A stretch of 64,000 bases of DNA from Streptomyces sp. TS71-3 (GCF_018327685.1 NZ_BNEL01000001.1:2108001-2172000); one strand, 5' to 3'; shown: positions 1 to 9,730, counted from the first letter of the stretch. Made by a program: numbers and translations. The notes: generated by a model not told the origin, from the letters alone.

Positions 1-71
1 ACGGCCTTACCACCCTGCTCGAACGAGGACCCGACGCGGCGGCGGAAATCGCACGGCCGACCGATGAGTAG
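1..71 (+). CDS. C-terminal fragment of a gene, probably NAD-dependent DNA ligase
   Basis: The last 22 codons and TAG stop of a gene that enters from the left edge; the frame begins at base 3. The visible tail, ending LLERGPDAAAEIARPTDE, has the LL-x-x-GP-x-A-A pattern found at the end of the BRCT domain of actinobacterial LigA. ligA also precedes an rmdB-gatCAB block in the Streptomyces order I know. Only the tail is visible, so the identity is inferred from this short motif and the gene order. Confidence 0.5.
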   Translation, partial: GLTTLLERGPDAAAEIARPTDE

Positions 72-340
72 CGGTTGAACGCCACTCGTTCGGCGCATAT
101 CAGAGGCAGATGGGTGGCCGGGGCGCATTCGGGCAACCACTGTCGAGCGCTGCCCCTGAAAGCCATCCGCGGCCTACTGTTGAGGGGCGTGCCCGTCGTG
201 CGTGCCCAGCAGCGCGGCGGGTTATCGGACGCGGACCCCGTCGAGGTCGAGGGGGCACCGGGGTTACCGGGGCCGCCGCCTTCCGTCTTCGGCGTCCGCG
301 CCGCAGGGCGTGGGCACCGCCGGCTGTGAGAGGGACGGGA

Positions 341-3300
341 ATGGAACCGACCGAGAGCGCCGCCCCCGAGGCCCGACTGCACCGTGGCCGCAGTCACTGG
401 CTGAGCGGTCGCCGCGCCGCACCCAAAACCCGCGAGCGCGGCACCGCCACGGGGGAGCGCTCCCCGGGTGCCGCCGCTCCGCCCAACGAGACGCCACGGG
501 GCGGCAGCGGAGCGGCACGCCGGCCGGGCAGCCGGCAGGGCTCCGGCCCGGCCCCCGCACTCACCGGCGAGCCCACCGCCACGCAGGGCACCGAGCCCGC
601 CGACGGCGCGGGCCCCTCGGCGACCCCGGCCCCCGCGGCGCCTGCGCCCGGCACCCCCGCGGCGCCTGCGCCCGGCGTCCCCGCGGTGCCTACGCCCGAC
701 ACTCCCGCGGCGCCGGAGGACGGCCCTACCAGCGGGGAGACGGCACGGGAGGCCGGTGAGGGCGGCGCCACGGCCAGGGCTATGGCCACGGCCATGGATC
801 GCGCCTCCGCTGACGGCGCGACCGAGCGCCCCGACGCGGGCCGGACGCCCACTGGTCAGGGCTCGCCCAATCCCGTGCCTGCTCAAACAGAGCCCGGAGA
901 ACCGGAGCCGGCGGCGCACGGGCCGGCGGAGCCCGCGGCGAGGCAGAGCGGTCCGAGTCCGGAACCGGAGGATCCGGGCCCCGCTCAGGCGGATGCGGGC
1001 TCGCCCCCCGCTCAGGCGGATGCGGGCTCGCCCCCCGCGCAGGCAGATGTGGCTTCGGCCCCCGCGCGTGCGAGCGCGGGTCCGTCAGCGCTCGGGAGGG
1101 AACGCGGTGGTGATTCGGCCCCCACGCGTGCGAGCGCGGACTCAGCTCCCGCGCGTGCGAGCGTGGACTCAGCTCCCGCGCGTGCGAGCGTGGACTCAGC
1201 TCCCGCGCAGACGAAGGTGGACTCAGCCCCCGCACCGTCAGCCTCCGAACGGACCGGACCTCCCCTGCCCGGGCAGGACCGCGCTGAGGCGTCCCGGGGA
1301 GCGGGGAGCGGACCGGAGGCAGCGGGGCCGGGTGAGGAGCCTGACGCCTCGTTGGTAAAACGTTCCGCGAGCGCCGGATCCGCGGAGCCGGCCCCCACGG
1401 ACACCCGGGCCACGGCACCGGACACCCGGGCCGCGGCACCGCGCACCGGGGCTCAAGGCCCTTCGGACGCAGCAGGTTTGGCGGGGCGGGGCTCCGGGGG
1501 GCACAGTTCTGCGGGGCAGGGATTGGCAGAGCAGGGCTCCGCGGGGCAGGGTGCTGTGGGGCAGAGTCCGGGGGGACGTGATCGGAATGCGGGAGGACGT
1601 GCGGCGATGTCGCCGGGAGCCGCTGGACAGGGCGTGACGGGGCCCGGTGCGAACGGGCGCGGCGGGCCGAGGCCCGCGGTGACCGGCACCGGGATGCCGG
1701 GGTCCGGAGCGAGAGGTTCCGGTGGACCGGGATCCGCCGCCACCGGTTCCTCCGTGCCGGGCCGTGGCCGGGGCGCCCCGACCCCCTGGTCGGGACGGTC
1801 TCAGGAGCGTTCCGAAGGACTGCCCGGCCGGAGCGCGCCGCGCCCGGCCGCCGAGCGCTGGAGCATCGCCCGGATCGCGGGGCTGCGCGACCGGCTGTCC
1901 ACGCGTGGCACGCGGGAGGCCGGGCGCGAGCACGGCGCCCTCGCCGACGACGCCGCGTCCCGGCAGGCTCTTCGGGCCGCGTTGCCGAGCGCCGTCGTCC
2001 TGCTGGCCGTGCTGGTGCTGGGCGCCGGCGTGGTGCGCGCCGTCAGCGGCCACCACGCCCTCTTCCCGTCCGGAGTCACCGGATGGTCCCTGGCCGCGCT
2101 CACCGGACTCATAGTCGGCCACCTCGTGGCCATGGGCCGCGACCGCTGGTGGGGCGGCACGGGCTCCGGCTCGGCCCTCACCCTCGCCGTGCTGCTGCTG
2201 TACGGGTGGGTGCCGGCCGGCATGGTCAGCCTCATCCTGATCGTCCTGGTCGGCGTGGCCCGCAGGAACGGCTGGCGGCAGGGCGTGCTGCACGGCGCCG
2301 CCGACATCCTCGGCATCGGCTCGGGCGCCCTGGTGCTCTGGGCGTGCGGGCGGGTGCCGTCCGTCGAGTCCCCGTGGAAACCCGAGAGCTGGGACCTGCT
2401 GACGGCCCCCGAGGCGGTGCTCGTCGCGGCCGCCTACGTGGCCGTCACCCGCCTGCTGACCTGGTACGTGCACACCCCCCGCACCGGCCTGCCCACCGTC
2501 CTGCGCACCGCGCTCATCCGGCAGGGCCTGGTCGGCGCCGGGCTGCTCGGCATCGCCCCGCTGATCTGCGTCGTCGCGATGGCCCGCCCCGTGCTGCTGC
2601 CGCTCTTCGCCGTGCCCCTCATCGCCCTCGACTCCAGCCTCTGGATCGCCCGCGCCCGCGCCGAGGAGCAGCTGCGCGACCCGCTCACCGGGCTGCCCAA
2701 CCGGCAGTGGCTGCTGGAGCGGACCTGGGCCGCCCTGGAGGAGGCCGACCAGAACGGAGAGCGGTCCGCCCTCGTGCTGATCGACCTCGACCGCTTCCGG
2801 TCGGTCAACGACACGCTCGGGCACCTCGCCGGCGACCGGCTGCTGTTGCAGATCGCCGACCGGCTGCGGCTCGCGCTGCCCCGCGGGGCGGAGGCGGCCC
2901 GGCTCGGCGGCGACGAGTTCGCCGTGCTGCTGCCCGTCGCCGACTCCACCACCTCCGCGAGCCGGGTGGCCCGCGGGCTCGTCGCCGAACTCGGCCGTCC
3001 GCTCGACCTCGACGGCCTCACCCTCGTCCTGGAGGCCAGCGCCGGACTCGCCGTCTTCCCCGACCACGCCCTCGACGCGGAGGGGCTGCTGCGCCGCGCC
3101 GACGTCGCCATGTACCAGGCGAAGCGGGACCGCACGGGAGTGGAGGTGTACGAGTCCAAGCGGGACTCCAACACCCCCGACCGGCTCGGCCTCCTCGGCG
3201 ACCTGCGGCGGGCGCTCGACGCGCACGAGGTGGAGCTGCACTACCAGCCCAAGGTCCGCTTCGACGGCGAGGTGGCCGGACTCGAGGCGCTGGTGCGGTG

Positions 3301-3970
3301 GGTGCACCCGGAGCGGGGCAAGGTGCCGCCCGACGAGTTCATCGCGATCGCCGAGTCGTCCGGGCTGATGCCGCACCTGACCGAGTACGTGCTGGAGACC
3401 GCGCTGGCCCAGGTCGCGCGGTGGCGCGAGCAGGGGCTGCGGGTGCCCGTCGCGGTGAACGTCTCCCCGCGCGACGTCCACACGCCCGGCTTCGCCGGCT
3501 CCGTCGCGGCCCGGCTCGCCCGGCACGGCGTGCCGCCCGGGGCGCTCCAGCTGGAGATCACCGAGCACGTGCTGCTTGAGGACCCGCAGCGCGCCGCGGA
3601 CACCCTGGCCGGGCTCACCGCGCACGGCGTGAAGATGTCGCTGGACGACTTCGGCACCGGGTACTCCTCGCTGGTCCACCTGCGGCGGCTGCCGGTGAGC
3701 GAGCTGAAGATCGACCGGTCGTTCGTGGCGCGGCTCGCGGTGGACGCGGAGGACGCGGAGATCGTGCGCTGCACGGTGGACCTCGCGCATTCCCTGGGCC
3801 TGGTCGTGGTGGCCGAGGGCGTGGAGGACGACGAGACCTGGCAGCGGCTGCGGGAACTCGGCTGCGACGCCGTGCAGGGCTGGCTGGTGGCCGCGGCCAT
3901 GCCGACCGACAAGGCCACGGCGTGGCTGCGGGCGCGCGAGCAGGCCTCGCTGGGGCGGGGCCAGGGGTAG
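341..3970 (+). CDS. rmdB: Membrane GGDEF-EAL protein, c-di-GMP cyclase/phosphodiesterase (RmdB-like)
   Basis: Makes or breaks the second messenger c-di-GMP, which controls development in Streptomyces. The 1209-aa product has a Pro/Ala/Gly-rich, probably disordered N-terminus of about 500 residues, then about six membrane segments (roughly residues 545-775), a GGDEF domain (GGDEF at 856-860) and an EAL domain (EAL at 982-984, later DDFGTGYSSL). Both catalytic signatures are intact. No RxxD inhibitory site precedes GGDEF. ATG 341 is chosen because AGAGGGA lies just upstream and the in-frame extension back to base 110 has mixed third positions. Members I know are near 700 aa, so the N-terminal extension is odd; it holds 9-residue repeats (DSAPARASV and AQADAGSPP types). 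The rmdB name rests on architecture and position before gatC. Known RmdB acts as a phosphodiesterase, which I infer here. Confidence 0.85.
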   Translation: MEPTESAAPEARLHRGRSHWLSGRRAAPKTRERGTATGERSPGAAAPPNETPRGGSGAARRPGSRQGSGPAPALTGEPTATQGTEPADGAGPSATPAPAAPAPGTPAAPAPGVPAVPTPDTPAAPEDGPTSGETAREAGEGGATARAMATAMDRASADGATERPDAGRTPTGQGSPNPVPAQTEPGEPEPAAHGPAEPAARQSGPSPEPEDPGPAQADAGSPPAQADAGSPPAQADVASAPARASAGPSALGRERGGDSAPTRASADSAPARASVDSAPARASVDSAPAQTKVDSAPAPSASERTGPPLPGQDRAEASRGAGSGPEAAGPGEEPDASLVKRSASAGSAEPAPTDTRATAPDTRAAAPRTGAQGPSDAAGLAGRGSGGHSSAGQGLAEQGSAGQGAVGQSPGGRDRNAGGRAAMSPGAAGQGVTGPGANGRGGPRPAVTGTGMPGSGARGSGGPGSAATGSSVPGRGRGAPTPWSGRSQERSEGLPGRSAPRPAAERWSIARIAGLRDRLSTRGTREAGREHGALADDAASRQALRAALPSAVVLLAVLVLGAGVVRAVSGHHALFPSGVTGWSLAALTGLIVGHLVAMGRDRWWGGTGSGSALTLAVLLLYGWVPAGMVSLILIVLVGVARRNGWRQGVLHGAADILGIGSGALVLWACGRVPSVESPWKPESWDLLTAPEAVLVAAAYVAVTRLLTWYVHTPRTGLPTVLRTALIRQGLVGAGLLGIAPLICVVAMARPVLLPLFAVPLIALDSSLWIARARAEEQLRDPLTGLPNRQWLLERTWAALEEADQNGERSALVLIDLDRFRSVNDTLGHLAGDRLLLQIADRLRLALPRGAEAARLGGDEFAVLLPVADSTTSASRVARGLVAELGRPLDLDGLTLVLEASAGLAVFPDHALDAEGLLRRADVAMYQAKRDRTGVEVYESKRDSNTPDRLGLLGDLRRALDAHEVELHYQPKVRFDGEVAGLEALVRWVHPERGKVPPDEFIAIAESSGLMPHLTEYVLETALAQVARWREQGLRVPVAVNVSPRDVHTPGFAGSVAARLARHGVPPGALQLEITEHVLLEDPQRAADTLAGLTAHGVKMSLDDFGTGYSSLVHLRRLPVSELKIDRSFVARLAVDAEDAEIVRCTVDLAHSLGLVVVAEGVEDDETWQRLRELGCDAVQGWLVAAAMPTDKATAWLRAREQASLGRGQG
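981..1240 (+). repeat. In-frame 27-bp repeats inside the rmdB-like gene
   Basis: Two families of 27-bp direct repeats encode 9-residue units: AQADAGSPP, two copies plus a degenerate third, near 985-1065, and DSAPARASV-type units near 1111-1235. They lie within the low-complexity N-terminus. Such repeats change copy number easily by slippage. Confidence 0.7.
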
Positions 3971-4359
3971 CGGGTTGCCGGACGCGGCGGGATGTTCTGG
4001 CCCTGGCGGGCCGCACCCTGGCCCTGGTGGGCGGGACGCCTCGGCCCTGACGGGCCATGCCTCCGGTCCTGGTGGGTGGCGCTGCGTGGCGGGCTGTCGG
4101 TTTCGTCGTGGCCGTTCGCTCCCCCACTGCCTTGAGGGCGTGGGAGGTGCCCCCACCCCGCGCCCCTGGGTGTGTGCCGTGGGCCGTCCGGGCACCCCGG
4201 TGCGCCCCAGAAGGGGCGGTGGTCGGGAAAAGAAATTCACGGGCAGGGGCGCTGCGCCCATAGGATTGGGCTCGTCCCGTGTGCGTGTGCCTACGGTGTA
4301 CTTTGCGCACGGGGGCGGACTGCCGCCCGAACCACCGTCACTGACCCTGAGGATCCCGC
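3971..4359. other. Intergenic region with a scattered Streptomyces repeat
   Basis: 389 bases without a convincing gene. At about 4110-4165 lies a copy, in reverse orientation, of a motif also found near 31300 and 46110 (CCCCCACTGCCT, then GGGAGGTGCCCCCA). Just before gatC, CCTACGGTGTACTTTGCGCA may hold its promoter, but no clear -35 is visible. Confidence 0.5.
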
Positions 4360-4656
4360 ATGCCTGGCATCACGCGCGAGGAGGTCGCCCACCTCGCCCG
4401 GCTGGCGCGTCTGGAACTGAAGCCCGAAGAGCTCGACCACTTCGCAGGCCAGCTCGGCGACATCATCAACGCGGTCGCCCGCGTCTCCGACGTCGCCGAC
4501 CAAGACGTTCCGCCGACCTCCCACCCGCTGCCGCTGACGAACGTCATGCGCCCGGACGAGGTACGCCCGTCGCTCACCCCCGAGCAGGCGCTCTCCGGAG
4601 CACCCGCCCAGGAGCAGCAGCGATTCAAGGTGCCGCAGATCCTGGGTGAGGAGTGA
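4360..4656 (+). CDS. gatC: Asp/Glu-tRNA amidotransferase subunit C
   Basis: Small structural subunit (98 aa) of the GatCAB complex, which converts misacylated Glu-tRNA(Gln) and/or Asp-tRNA(Asn) to the correct amide form in the cytoplasm. The N-terminal helix ([17 protein letters not shown]) and the C-terminal FKVPQIL stretch are typical of GatC, and the length fits. CTGAGGA precedes the ATG. The gene ends inside the upstream overlap with gatA, so the two are translationally linked. It heads the gatC-gatA-small gene-gatB cluster. Confidence 0.95.
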   Translation: MPGITREEVAHLARLARLELKPEELDHFAGQLGDIINAVARVSDVADQDVPPTSHPLPLTNVMRPDEVRPSLTPEQALSGAPAQEQQRFKVPQILGEE

Positions 4657-4661
4657 CCGAC

Positions 4662-6155
4662 ATGACGGACATCATCAGGCTCACCGCGGCCGAGACCGCC
4701 GCGAGGATCGCCTCCGGCGAGCTCACCGCCGTGCAGGTCACCGAGGCCCACCTGGCCCGTATCGAGGCCGTGGACGAGAAGGTGCACGCGTTCCTGCACG
4801 TCGACCGCGAGGGCGCCCTCAAGCAGGCCCGCGCCGTCGACGCCAGGCGGGAGCGCGGCGAGCAGCTCGGCCCGCTCGCCGGCGTGCCGATCGCCGTCAA
4901 GGACCTCTTCACCACCGAGGGCGTCCCCACCACCGTCGGCTCCAAGATCCTCGAAGGCTGGGTCCCGCAGTACGACGCCACCGTCACCAGGCGCCTCAAG
5001 GACGCCGGCCTGGTGCTGCTCGGCAAGACGAACATGGACGAGTTCGCCATGGGCTCCTCCACCGAGAACAGCGCCTACGGGCCCACCGGCAACCCCTGGG
5101 ACCTCACCCGGGTCCCCGGCGGCTCCGGGGGCGGCTCCAGTGCCGCCATCGCCTCGTACCAGGCCGCGCTCGCGATGGGCACGGACACCGGCGGCTCGAT
5201 CCGCCAGCCCGCCGCGGTCACCGGCACCGTCGGCGTCAAGCCCACCTACGGCGGCGTCTCCCGGTACGGCATGGTGGCCTTCTCCAGCTCGCTCGACCAG
5301 GGCGGCCCCTGTGCCCGGACGGTCCTCGACGCAGCCCTGCTGCACGAGGTCATCGGCGGCCACGACCCGCTGGACTCCACCTCCATCGACGCCCCGGTAC
5401 CGCCGGTGGTGGAGGCGGCACGGAGCGGCAGCGTGCGGGGCCTGCGGATCGGAGTCGTGAAGCAGTTCCGCGGCGAGGGCTACCAGCCCGGCGTCGTGCA
5501 GCGCTTCGACGAGTCCGTCCAGCTCCTCAAGGAGCTCGGCGCCGATGTCGTCGAGGTGGACTGCCCGTCGTTCGACCTCGCCCTGTCGGCGTACTACCTG
5601 ATCGCGCCGTCCGAGTGCTCCTCGAACCTCGCCCGCTTCGACGCCATGCGCTACGGCCTGCGGGTCGGCGACGACGGCAACCACAGCGCCGAGGAGGTCA
5701 CCGCCCTCACCCGCGAGGCCGGCTTCGGCGCCGAGGTCAAGCGCCGGGTCATGCTCGGCACCTACGCGCTCAGCTCCGGCTACTACGACGCGTACTACGG
5801 CAGCGCGCAGAAGGTGCGCACGCTCATCGCGCGCGACTTCGAGCGGGCCTTCGAGCAGGTCGACGTGCTCGTCTCGCCGACCACCCCGACCACCGCCTTC
5901 CCGATCGGCGAGCGCGCCGACGACCCGATGGCGATGTACCTCGCGGACCTGTGCACCATCCCGGCGAACCTCGCGGGCAACGCCGCCATGTCGCTGCCGT
6001 GCGGCCTGGCCCCTGAGGACGGCCTCCCGGTGGGCCTGCAGATCATCGCGCCGGCCATGCGGGACGAAAGGCTGTACAAAGTCGGTGCCGCCGTCGAGTC
6101 CGCTTTCGTGGAACGCTGGGGACATCCGCTGCTGGAGGAGGCACCGTCACTGTGA
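4662..6155 (+). CDS. gatA: Asp/Glu-tRNA amidotransferase subunit A (glutaminase/amidase)
   Basis: Amidase subunit that releases ammonia from glutamine for tRNA amidation. The 497-aa product carries the amidase signature: catalytic Lys80 (GVPIAVKDL), Ser155 in GGSGGGSS and nucleophile Ser179 in DTGGSIRQP, matching the known Ser-cisSer-Lys triad. ATG 4662 is preferred over GTG 4653 because GGTGAGGAG sits about 9 bases upstream and the resulting [11 protein letters not shown] start matches other actinobacterial GatA proteins. The gene follows gatC directly. Confidence 0.95.
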   Translation: MTDIIRLTAAETAARIASGELTAVQVTEAHLARIEAVDEKVHAFLHVDREGALKQARAVDARRERGEQLGPLAGVPIAVKDLFTTEGVPTTVGSKILEGWVPQYDATVTRRLKDAGLVLLGKTNMDEFAMGSSTENSAYGPTGNPWDLTRVPGGSGGGSSAAIASYQAALAMGTDTGGSIRQPAAVTGTVGVKPTYGGVSRYGMVAFSSSLDQGGPCARTVLDAALLHEVIGGHDPLDSTSIDAPVPPVVEAARSGSVRGLRIGVVKQFRGEGYQPGVVQRFDESVQLLKELGADVVEVDCPSFDLALSAYYLIAPSECSSNLARFDAMRYGLRVGDDGNHSAEEVTALTREAGFGAEVKRRVMLGTYALSSGYYDAYYGSAQKVRTLIARDFERAFEQVDVLVSPTTPTTAFPIGERADDPMAMYLADLCTIPANLAGNAAMSLPCGLAPEDGLPVGLQIIAPAMRDERLYKVGAAVESAFVERWGHPLLEEAPSL

Positions 6156-6394
6156 GCGCAATGACCAAGAAGGCCAAGAACTTCAAGAAGTCCAAGACGG
6201 GCCTGTACCTGTCGATCGGCAGTACGGCCCTCGGCGCCATCAGCGTGGCCAAGCAGGCCAAGCTGGCCCGGCAGGACAACGACACGCTCCGGCTGGTCGA
6301 CGCCGCGGTCTCCGCCGTCGCCATCGTCACCGGCCTCGCCATCCTCTACCGCGAGCTGAAGCGCCTGGGCGACGACGACGTCCTGCTGGGCTGA
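6152..6394 (+). CDS. Small conserved membrane protein between gatA and gatB
   Basis: An 80-aa product with a basic start ([12 protein letters not shown]), then two hydrophobic stretches (about residues 18-35 and 48-66) ending in a charged tail. GTG 6152 overlaps the gatA stop codon and has GGAGGAGG upstream; ATG 6161 is an alternative start. A protein of this kind sits between gatA and gatB in other streptomycetes. Its role is unknown; co-transcription with gat genes does not by itself imply a function in tRNA amidation. Confidence 0.8.
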   Translation: MSAMTKKAKNFKKSKTGLYLSIGSTALGAISVAKQAKLARQDNDTLRLVDAAVSAVAIVTGLAILYRELKRLGDDDVLLG

Positions 6395-6410
6395 GAGGGA
6401 AGTTTTCACC

Positions 6411-7925
6411 GTGACTGCCACGACCGACCTGGTGCCGTACGAGGAAGCCCTCGCGTCGTACGACCCCGTCATGGGCCTGGAGGTCCATGTCGAGCTGGGC
6501 ACCAGGACCAAGATGTTCTGCGGCTGCTCCACCGAGCTGGGCGCGCCGCCCAACTCGCAGACCTGCCCGACCTGCCTCGGCCTGCCCGGCGCGCTGCCCG
6601 TGATGAACGCGTCCGGCGTCGAGTCCGCCATCCGGATCGGCCTCGCGCTGAACTGCGAGATCGCCGAGTGGTGCCGCTTCGCCCGGAAGAACTACTTCTA
6701 TCCGGACATGCCGAAGAACTTCCAGACCTCGCAGTACGACGAGCCGATCGCCTACAACGGCTACCTGGACGTCCAGCTGGAGGACGGCACCACCTTCCGC
6801 GTGGAGATCGAGCGCGCCCACATGGAGGAGGACACCGGCAAGTCCACCCATGTGGGCGGTGCCACGGGCCGGATCCACGGTGCCCAGCACTCCCTGCTCG
6901 ACTACAACCGCGCGGGCATCCCGCTCATCGAGATCGTCACCAAGCCCATCGTCGGGGCGGGGGAGCGCGCCCCCGAGGTGGCCCGCGCCTATGTCGCCGA
7001 GCTGCGCGAGCTGATCAAGGCGCTGGGCGTGTCCGAGGCCCGGATGGAGATGGGCCAGATGCGCTGCGACGTGAACCTCTCGCTGATGCCCAAGGGCAGC
7101 GAGAAGTTCGGTACCCGCAGCGAGACGAAGAACGTCAACTCCCTGCGCAGCGTGGAGCGGGCCGCCCGGTTCGAGATCGAGCGGCACGCCGCGGTGCTGA
7201 ACTCCGGCGCCACCGTCGTCCAGGAGACCCGGCACTTCCACGAGGACCAGGGCACCACCACCTCCGGCCGGATCAAGGAGGAGGCCGAGGACTACCGGTA
7301 CTTCCCGGAGCCCGACCTGGTGCCGGTCGCCCCGGCCCGCGAGTGGGTCGACGAGCTCCGCCGCGGCCTGCCCGAACTGCCGTTGCAGCGCCGCAACCGG
7401 CTGCGTGAGGAGTGGGACGTCTCCGCCCACGACATGCAGTCGATCCTGAACGCGGGAGCGATCGAGCCGATCGTCGCCACCATCGAGGCCGGCGCCGACT
7501 CCACCGCCGCCCGCAAGTGGTGGATGGGCGAGCTGGCCAGGCACGCCAACGAGACCGGCGTCGAGCCCGGCGCCCTGCCCATCACCCCCGTGCAGGTGGC
7601 CCGCGTCGCGACCCTGGTGCAGGAGGGCTCGCTCAACGACAAGCTGGCCCGCCAGGTCATCGAGGGCGTCCTCGCAGGCGAGGGCGGTCCCGATGAGGTC
7701 GTCGAAAAGCGCGGCCTGAAGGTCGTCTCGGACGAGGGCGCGCTCACGACCGCCGTGGAGGAGGCCATCGCGGGCAACGCCGCGATCGCCGACAAGATCC
7801 GCGGCGGCAAGGTGGCCGCCGCGGGCGCGCTGGTGGGCGCGGTCATGAAGGCGACCAGGGGCCAGGCGGACGCGGCCCGCGTCAAGGAACTCATCCTGGA
7901 GAAACTGGGCGTCACGGAGTCCTGA
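6411..7925 (+). CDS. gatB: Asp/Glu-tRNA amidotransferase subunit B
   Basis: Activates the misacylated aminoacyl-tRNA by phosphorylation and amidates it with ammonia channelled from GatA. The 504-aa product has the GatB catalytic domain, including the zinc cysteines C37, C39, C52 and C55 (FCGCS and CPTCLG), [14 protein letters not shown], and the C-terminal YqeY-type helical domain that binds tRNA. It starts at GTG 6411 with GAGAGGGAAG upstream, 16 bases after the small membrane gene. A strong hairpin follows the stop. Confidence 0.95.
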   Translation: MTATTDLVPYEEALASYDPVMGLEVHVELGTRTKMFCGCSTELGAPPNSQTCPTCLGLPGALPVMNASGVESAIRIGLALNCEIAEWCRFARKNYFYPDMPKNFQTSQYDEPIAYNGYLDVQLEDGTTFRVEIERAHMEEDTGKSTHVGGATGRIHGAQHSLLDYNRAGIPLIEIVTKPIVGAGERAPEVARAYVAELRELIKALGVSEARMEMGQMRCDVNLSLMPKGSEKFGTRSETKNVNSLRSVERAARFEIERHAAVLNSGATVVQETRHFHEDQGTTTSGRIKEEAEDYRYFPEPDLVPVAPAREWVDELRRGLPELPLQRRNRLREEWDVSAHDMQSILNAGAIEPIVATIEAGADSTAARKWWMGELARHANETGVEPGALPITPVQVARVATLVQEGSLNDKLARQVIEGVLAGEGGPDEVVEKRGLKVVSDEGALTTAVEEAIAGNAAIADKIRGGKVAAAGALVGAVMKATRGQADAARVKELILEKLGVTES

Positions 7926-7949
7926 CACCGCAGCACGACAGCACGAAAG

Positions 7950-7984
7950 GGAGGGCGACGCACCCACGGTGCGCCGCCCTCCCG
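7950..7984 (+). terminator. GC-rich hairpin terminator after gatB
   Basis: Inverted repeat with 16-base arms (7950-7965 and 7969-7984), one mismatch and a CAC loop. There is no long T-run, which is usual for streptomycete terminators. Confidence 0.75.
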
Positions 7985-7989
7985 CGCTA

Positions 7990-8171
7990 CCGGCGCCCAC
8001 GAAGGGGCGCGGGGAACTGCGCGACGAGCCGCGACGAGAGGGAGAGGTAGTCACGGCGGGAGGGGGCAGTCGCTGCCGTGCCGGGGTGGCCGGTTCAGGT
8101 GGCGGAGAGGGCGACCGGTGCCTGCTCAGGGGCGCGGGGAACTGCGCGACGAGGCGGAGAGGTAGCCACCG
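7990..8171. repeat. Scattered intergenic repeat copies
   Basis: Two copies of the motif AGGGGCGCGGGGAACTGCGC (about 8003-8023 and 8125-8146) flank a GTCACGGCGGGAGGGGGCAG segment. Related pieces occur at 11060-11240, 31260-31430, 38080-38265, 46030-46240, 51235-51265 and 53222-53240. This is a common streptomycete intergenic motif of unknown role. Confidence 0.8.
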
Positions 8172-8423
8172 TCAGAAGCGGCCGGCACGAGCCGGCTGCT
8201 GCACCCCCAGGTGGGCCCGCTGGACCTGCGTTACGAGAAGCTGGCGCTGCCCGGCGCGCCCGGGCAGATGCTGATCACGTACCACGCCGAGCCCGGCTCG
8301 GATTCGCACGAGCGCCTGCAACTCCTCGCCCACCTCGCCACCCGCCCGGCGACCGCCGCGACGACCGGGCAGGAGGCCGACTCCGCGCCGCAAGCGCACG
8401 CACGGGACGAATCAGCCCCCTGA
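8172..8423 (+). pseudogene. Remnant of an MmyB-type XRE regulator (C-terminus only)
   Basis: The open frame reads SRLLHPQVGPLDLRYEKLAL, followed by QMLITYHAEPGS and an LLAHLA ending. This is the usual C-terminus of actinobacterial helix-turn-helix regulators with an MmyB-like ligand-binding domain. The DNA-binding half and most of the ligand domain are missing, and the homologous part begins right where the scattered repeat ends. No ribosome site precedes GTG 8211. It is best read as a truncated relic. Confidence 0.7.
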
Positions 8424-8945
8424 CGGCTCCCCGGCACCGGACCGCCCATCAGGACCGGGACCGAGCCGCTTCCCGGACCCGGGCGACTCCCCGGGCATCC
8501 GCAGGACCCCGGGCATCCGCAGGGCCCCAGGCATCCGCAGGACCCCGGGCATCCGCAGCGCCGCGGGCAGCGACAGCGCCATCAGGGCCGCCTCGCACAG
8601 CAGCGTGGTCCGGAAGCCGCCCGTCGCGGTGAGCAGCAGCGCGGACGGCGCGGTGCCGGTGGCCGCGGAGACCTGCGTGACGATGGTGTCCGCCGTGGTC
8701 CCCGCGGCCACCTCGGTGTTCGCGAGGCCGCGAGTGGCCACGGCCACAGGACGCGTGCGGCGAGCAGCAGCGGCAGCACGCCCAGGGAACCGGAAGGCGA
8801 TCAGCGAGCCGGCGTCCCAGGCGAGCCCCGCGCAGGCGGAGCCGAGCGTGAAGAGCGCGACCGCGGTGAGGAAGACCCGCGACGGCAAGGGCGTGCCGCG
8901 GAAGGGGCACGCGTGCGGTGTCGGAGGCCGGCGGGTTCTGGGGGT
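8412..8945 (-). pseudogene. Collapsed DHA2-family MFS exporter
   Basis: One minus-strand frame joins two separate parts of a drug exporter of the EmrB/QacA type. An early part (RVFLTAVALFTLGS, LAWDAGSLIAFR) corresponds to transmembrane segments 2-4. A late part (ANTEVAAGTTADTIVTQVSA, then LLCEAALMALSLPAALR) corresponds to the last segments. About 300 residues of a roughly 480-residue transporter are absent between them, so it cannot work as an exporter. The tail is further filled by an 18-bp tandem repeat. The divergent TetR gene and operator-like sites survive, as expected for a decayed TetR-exporter pair. Confidence 0.75.
8495..8566. repeat. 18-bp tandem repeat, four units
   Basis: Four head-to-tail copies of GCATCCGCAGGACCCCGG with a few changes, 8495-8566. 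Read on the minus strand they give six-residue units of the L-R-M-P-G-x type at the end of the broken exporter frame. Confidence 0.9.
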
Positions 8946-8960
8946 GTCATGACACGGAAA

Positions 8961-9011
8961 GTACAACGAAAAGTACAACGACCGTGGTAATAATTACATG
9001 GCTCGTTGTAC
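8961..9011. promoter_or_regulatory. Probable TetR operator between broken exporter and TetR gene
   Basis: GTACAACGA occurs as a direct repeat at 8961-8969 and 8973-8981, and its inverse TCGTTGTAC lies at 9003-9011. The AT-rich stretch between them (TAATAATTAC) could be a -10 region. The position, between a DHA2 exporter relic and a divergent tetR gene, suits autoregulation by the TetR protein. Confidence 0.65.
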
Positions 9012-9094
9012 CTCAGTCGCGAGGCCCACTGGGTACGGTGGCCCGAGCGCGACGACGGAAGCGGTGTCGAGACCGGAAGTGCAGGGGTACCCAC

Positions 9095-9730
9095 GTGGCA
9101 CAACGGGTGAGGCAGGGGCTCGCGGAGAAGCGGACGGCGATCGTCTGCGGTGCGCGCCGCGTCTTCGGGCGTGACGGCTACACCCGTACCAGCATCGACG
9201 CGATCGCGAAGGAAGCGGACGTCTCCACCCGGACGATCTACAACCACTTCCCGGGCGGCAAGGCCGAGGTCTTCCGCGTGGTGGTGGAGGAGGGCGCGGC
9301 GCAGGTCGTCCAGGCGCACCTCGACGCCCTCGACCGCAGGCTCCACAAGGTGACCGACCTGGAGGCCGACCTGATCGCCTTCATCCAGGCGTGGGCGGAG
9401 CCGGCGGACCGGTTCCCCGACCACTTCGCCGTGGCGCGGCAGCTACGCGCCGAGGTGGGGCACATCCCGCAGGAGCTGGTGGACGCCTGGCGCCGCTCGG
9501 GCCCGCAGCGGTCCATCGAGGCGGCCGCAGGGCGCTTCCGGGAGCTGGCCGACGAGGGCCTCCTGGACGCGCCGGACCCGCTTCGCGCGGCCCACCATCT
9601 CTTCCACCTGACGCTCGGCGAGGTCAACGACCGTACGTGCATGGGCGCGCTGCCGTTGCCGGATCAGGAGCGCACCGAGCTGATCACCGCGGGTGTCCGG
9701 GCGTTCCTGCGGGGCTACCTGCCGCGCTGA
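9095..9730 (+). CDS. TetR-family transcriptional regulator
   Basis: A 211-aa one-component repressor. The N-terminal helix-turn-helix is clear (GARRVFGRDGYTRTSIDAIA, then ADVSTRTIYNHF) and the rest is an all-helical ligand-binding domain of usual length. GTG 9095 is chosen because AGGGG lies eight bases upstream; the longer frame to 8918 would run through the operator. Its natural target was probably the divergent exporter, now a relic, plus its own promoter. The inducer is unknown. Confidence 0.85.
   Translation: MAQRVRQGLAEKRTAIVCGARRVFGRDGYTRTSIDAIAKEADVSTRTIYNHFPGGKAEVFRVVVEEGAAQVVQAHLDALDRRLHKVTDLEADLIAFIQAWAEPADRFPDHFAVARQLRAEVGHIPQELVDAWRRSGPQRSIEAAAGRFRELADEGLLDAPDPLRAAHHLFHLTLGEVNDRTCMGALPLPDQERTELITAGVRAFLRGYLPR

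Noticed and set aside
1238..4261. A 1007-codon open frame on the minus strand
   Set aside because: It lies opposite the rmdB-like gene, which has clear domains; long antisense frames are normal in GC-rich DNA. Its translation is low complexity with no recognisable domain.
8495..8566. CRISPR-like array from the 18-bp repeats
   Set aside because: Units are directly adjacent with no spacers, and there are no cas genes.
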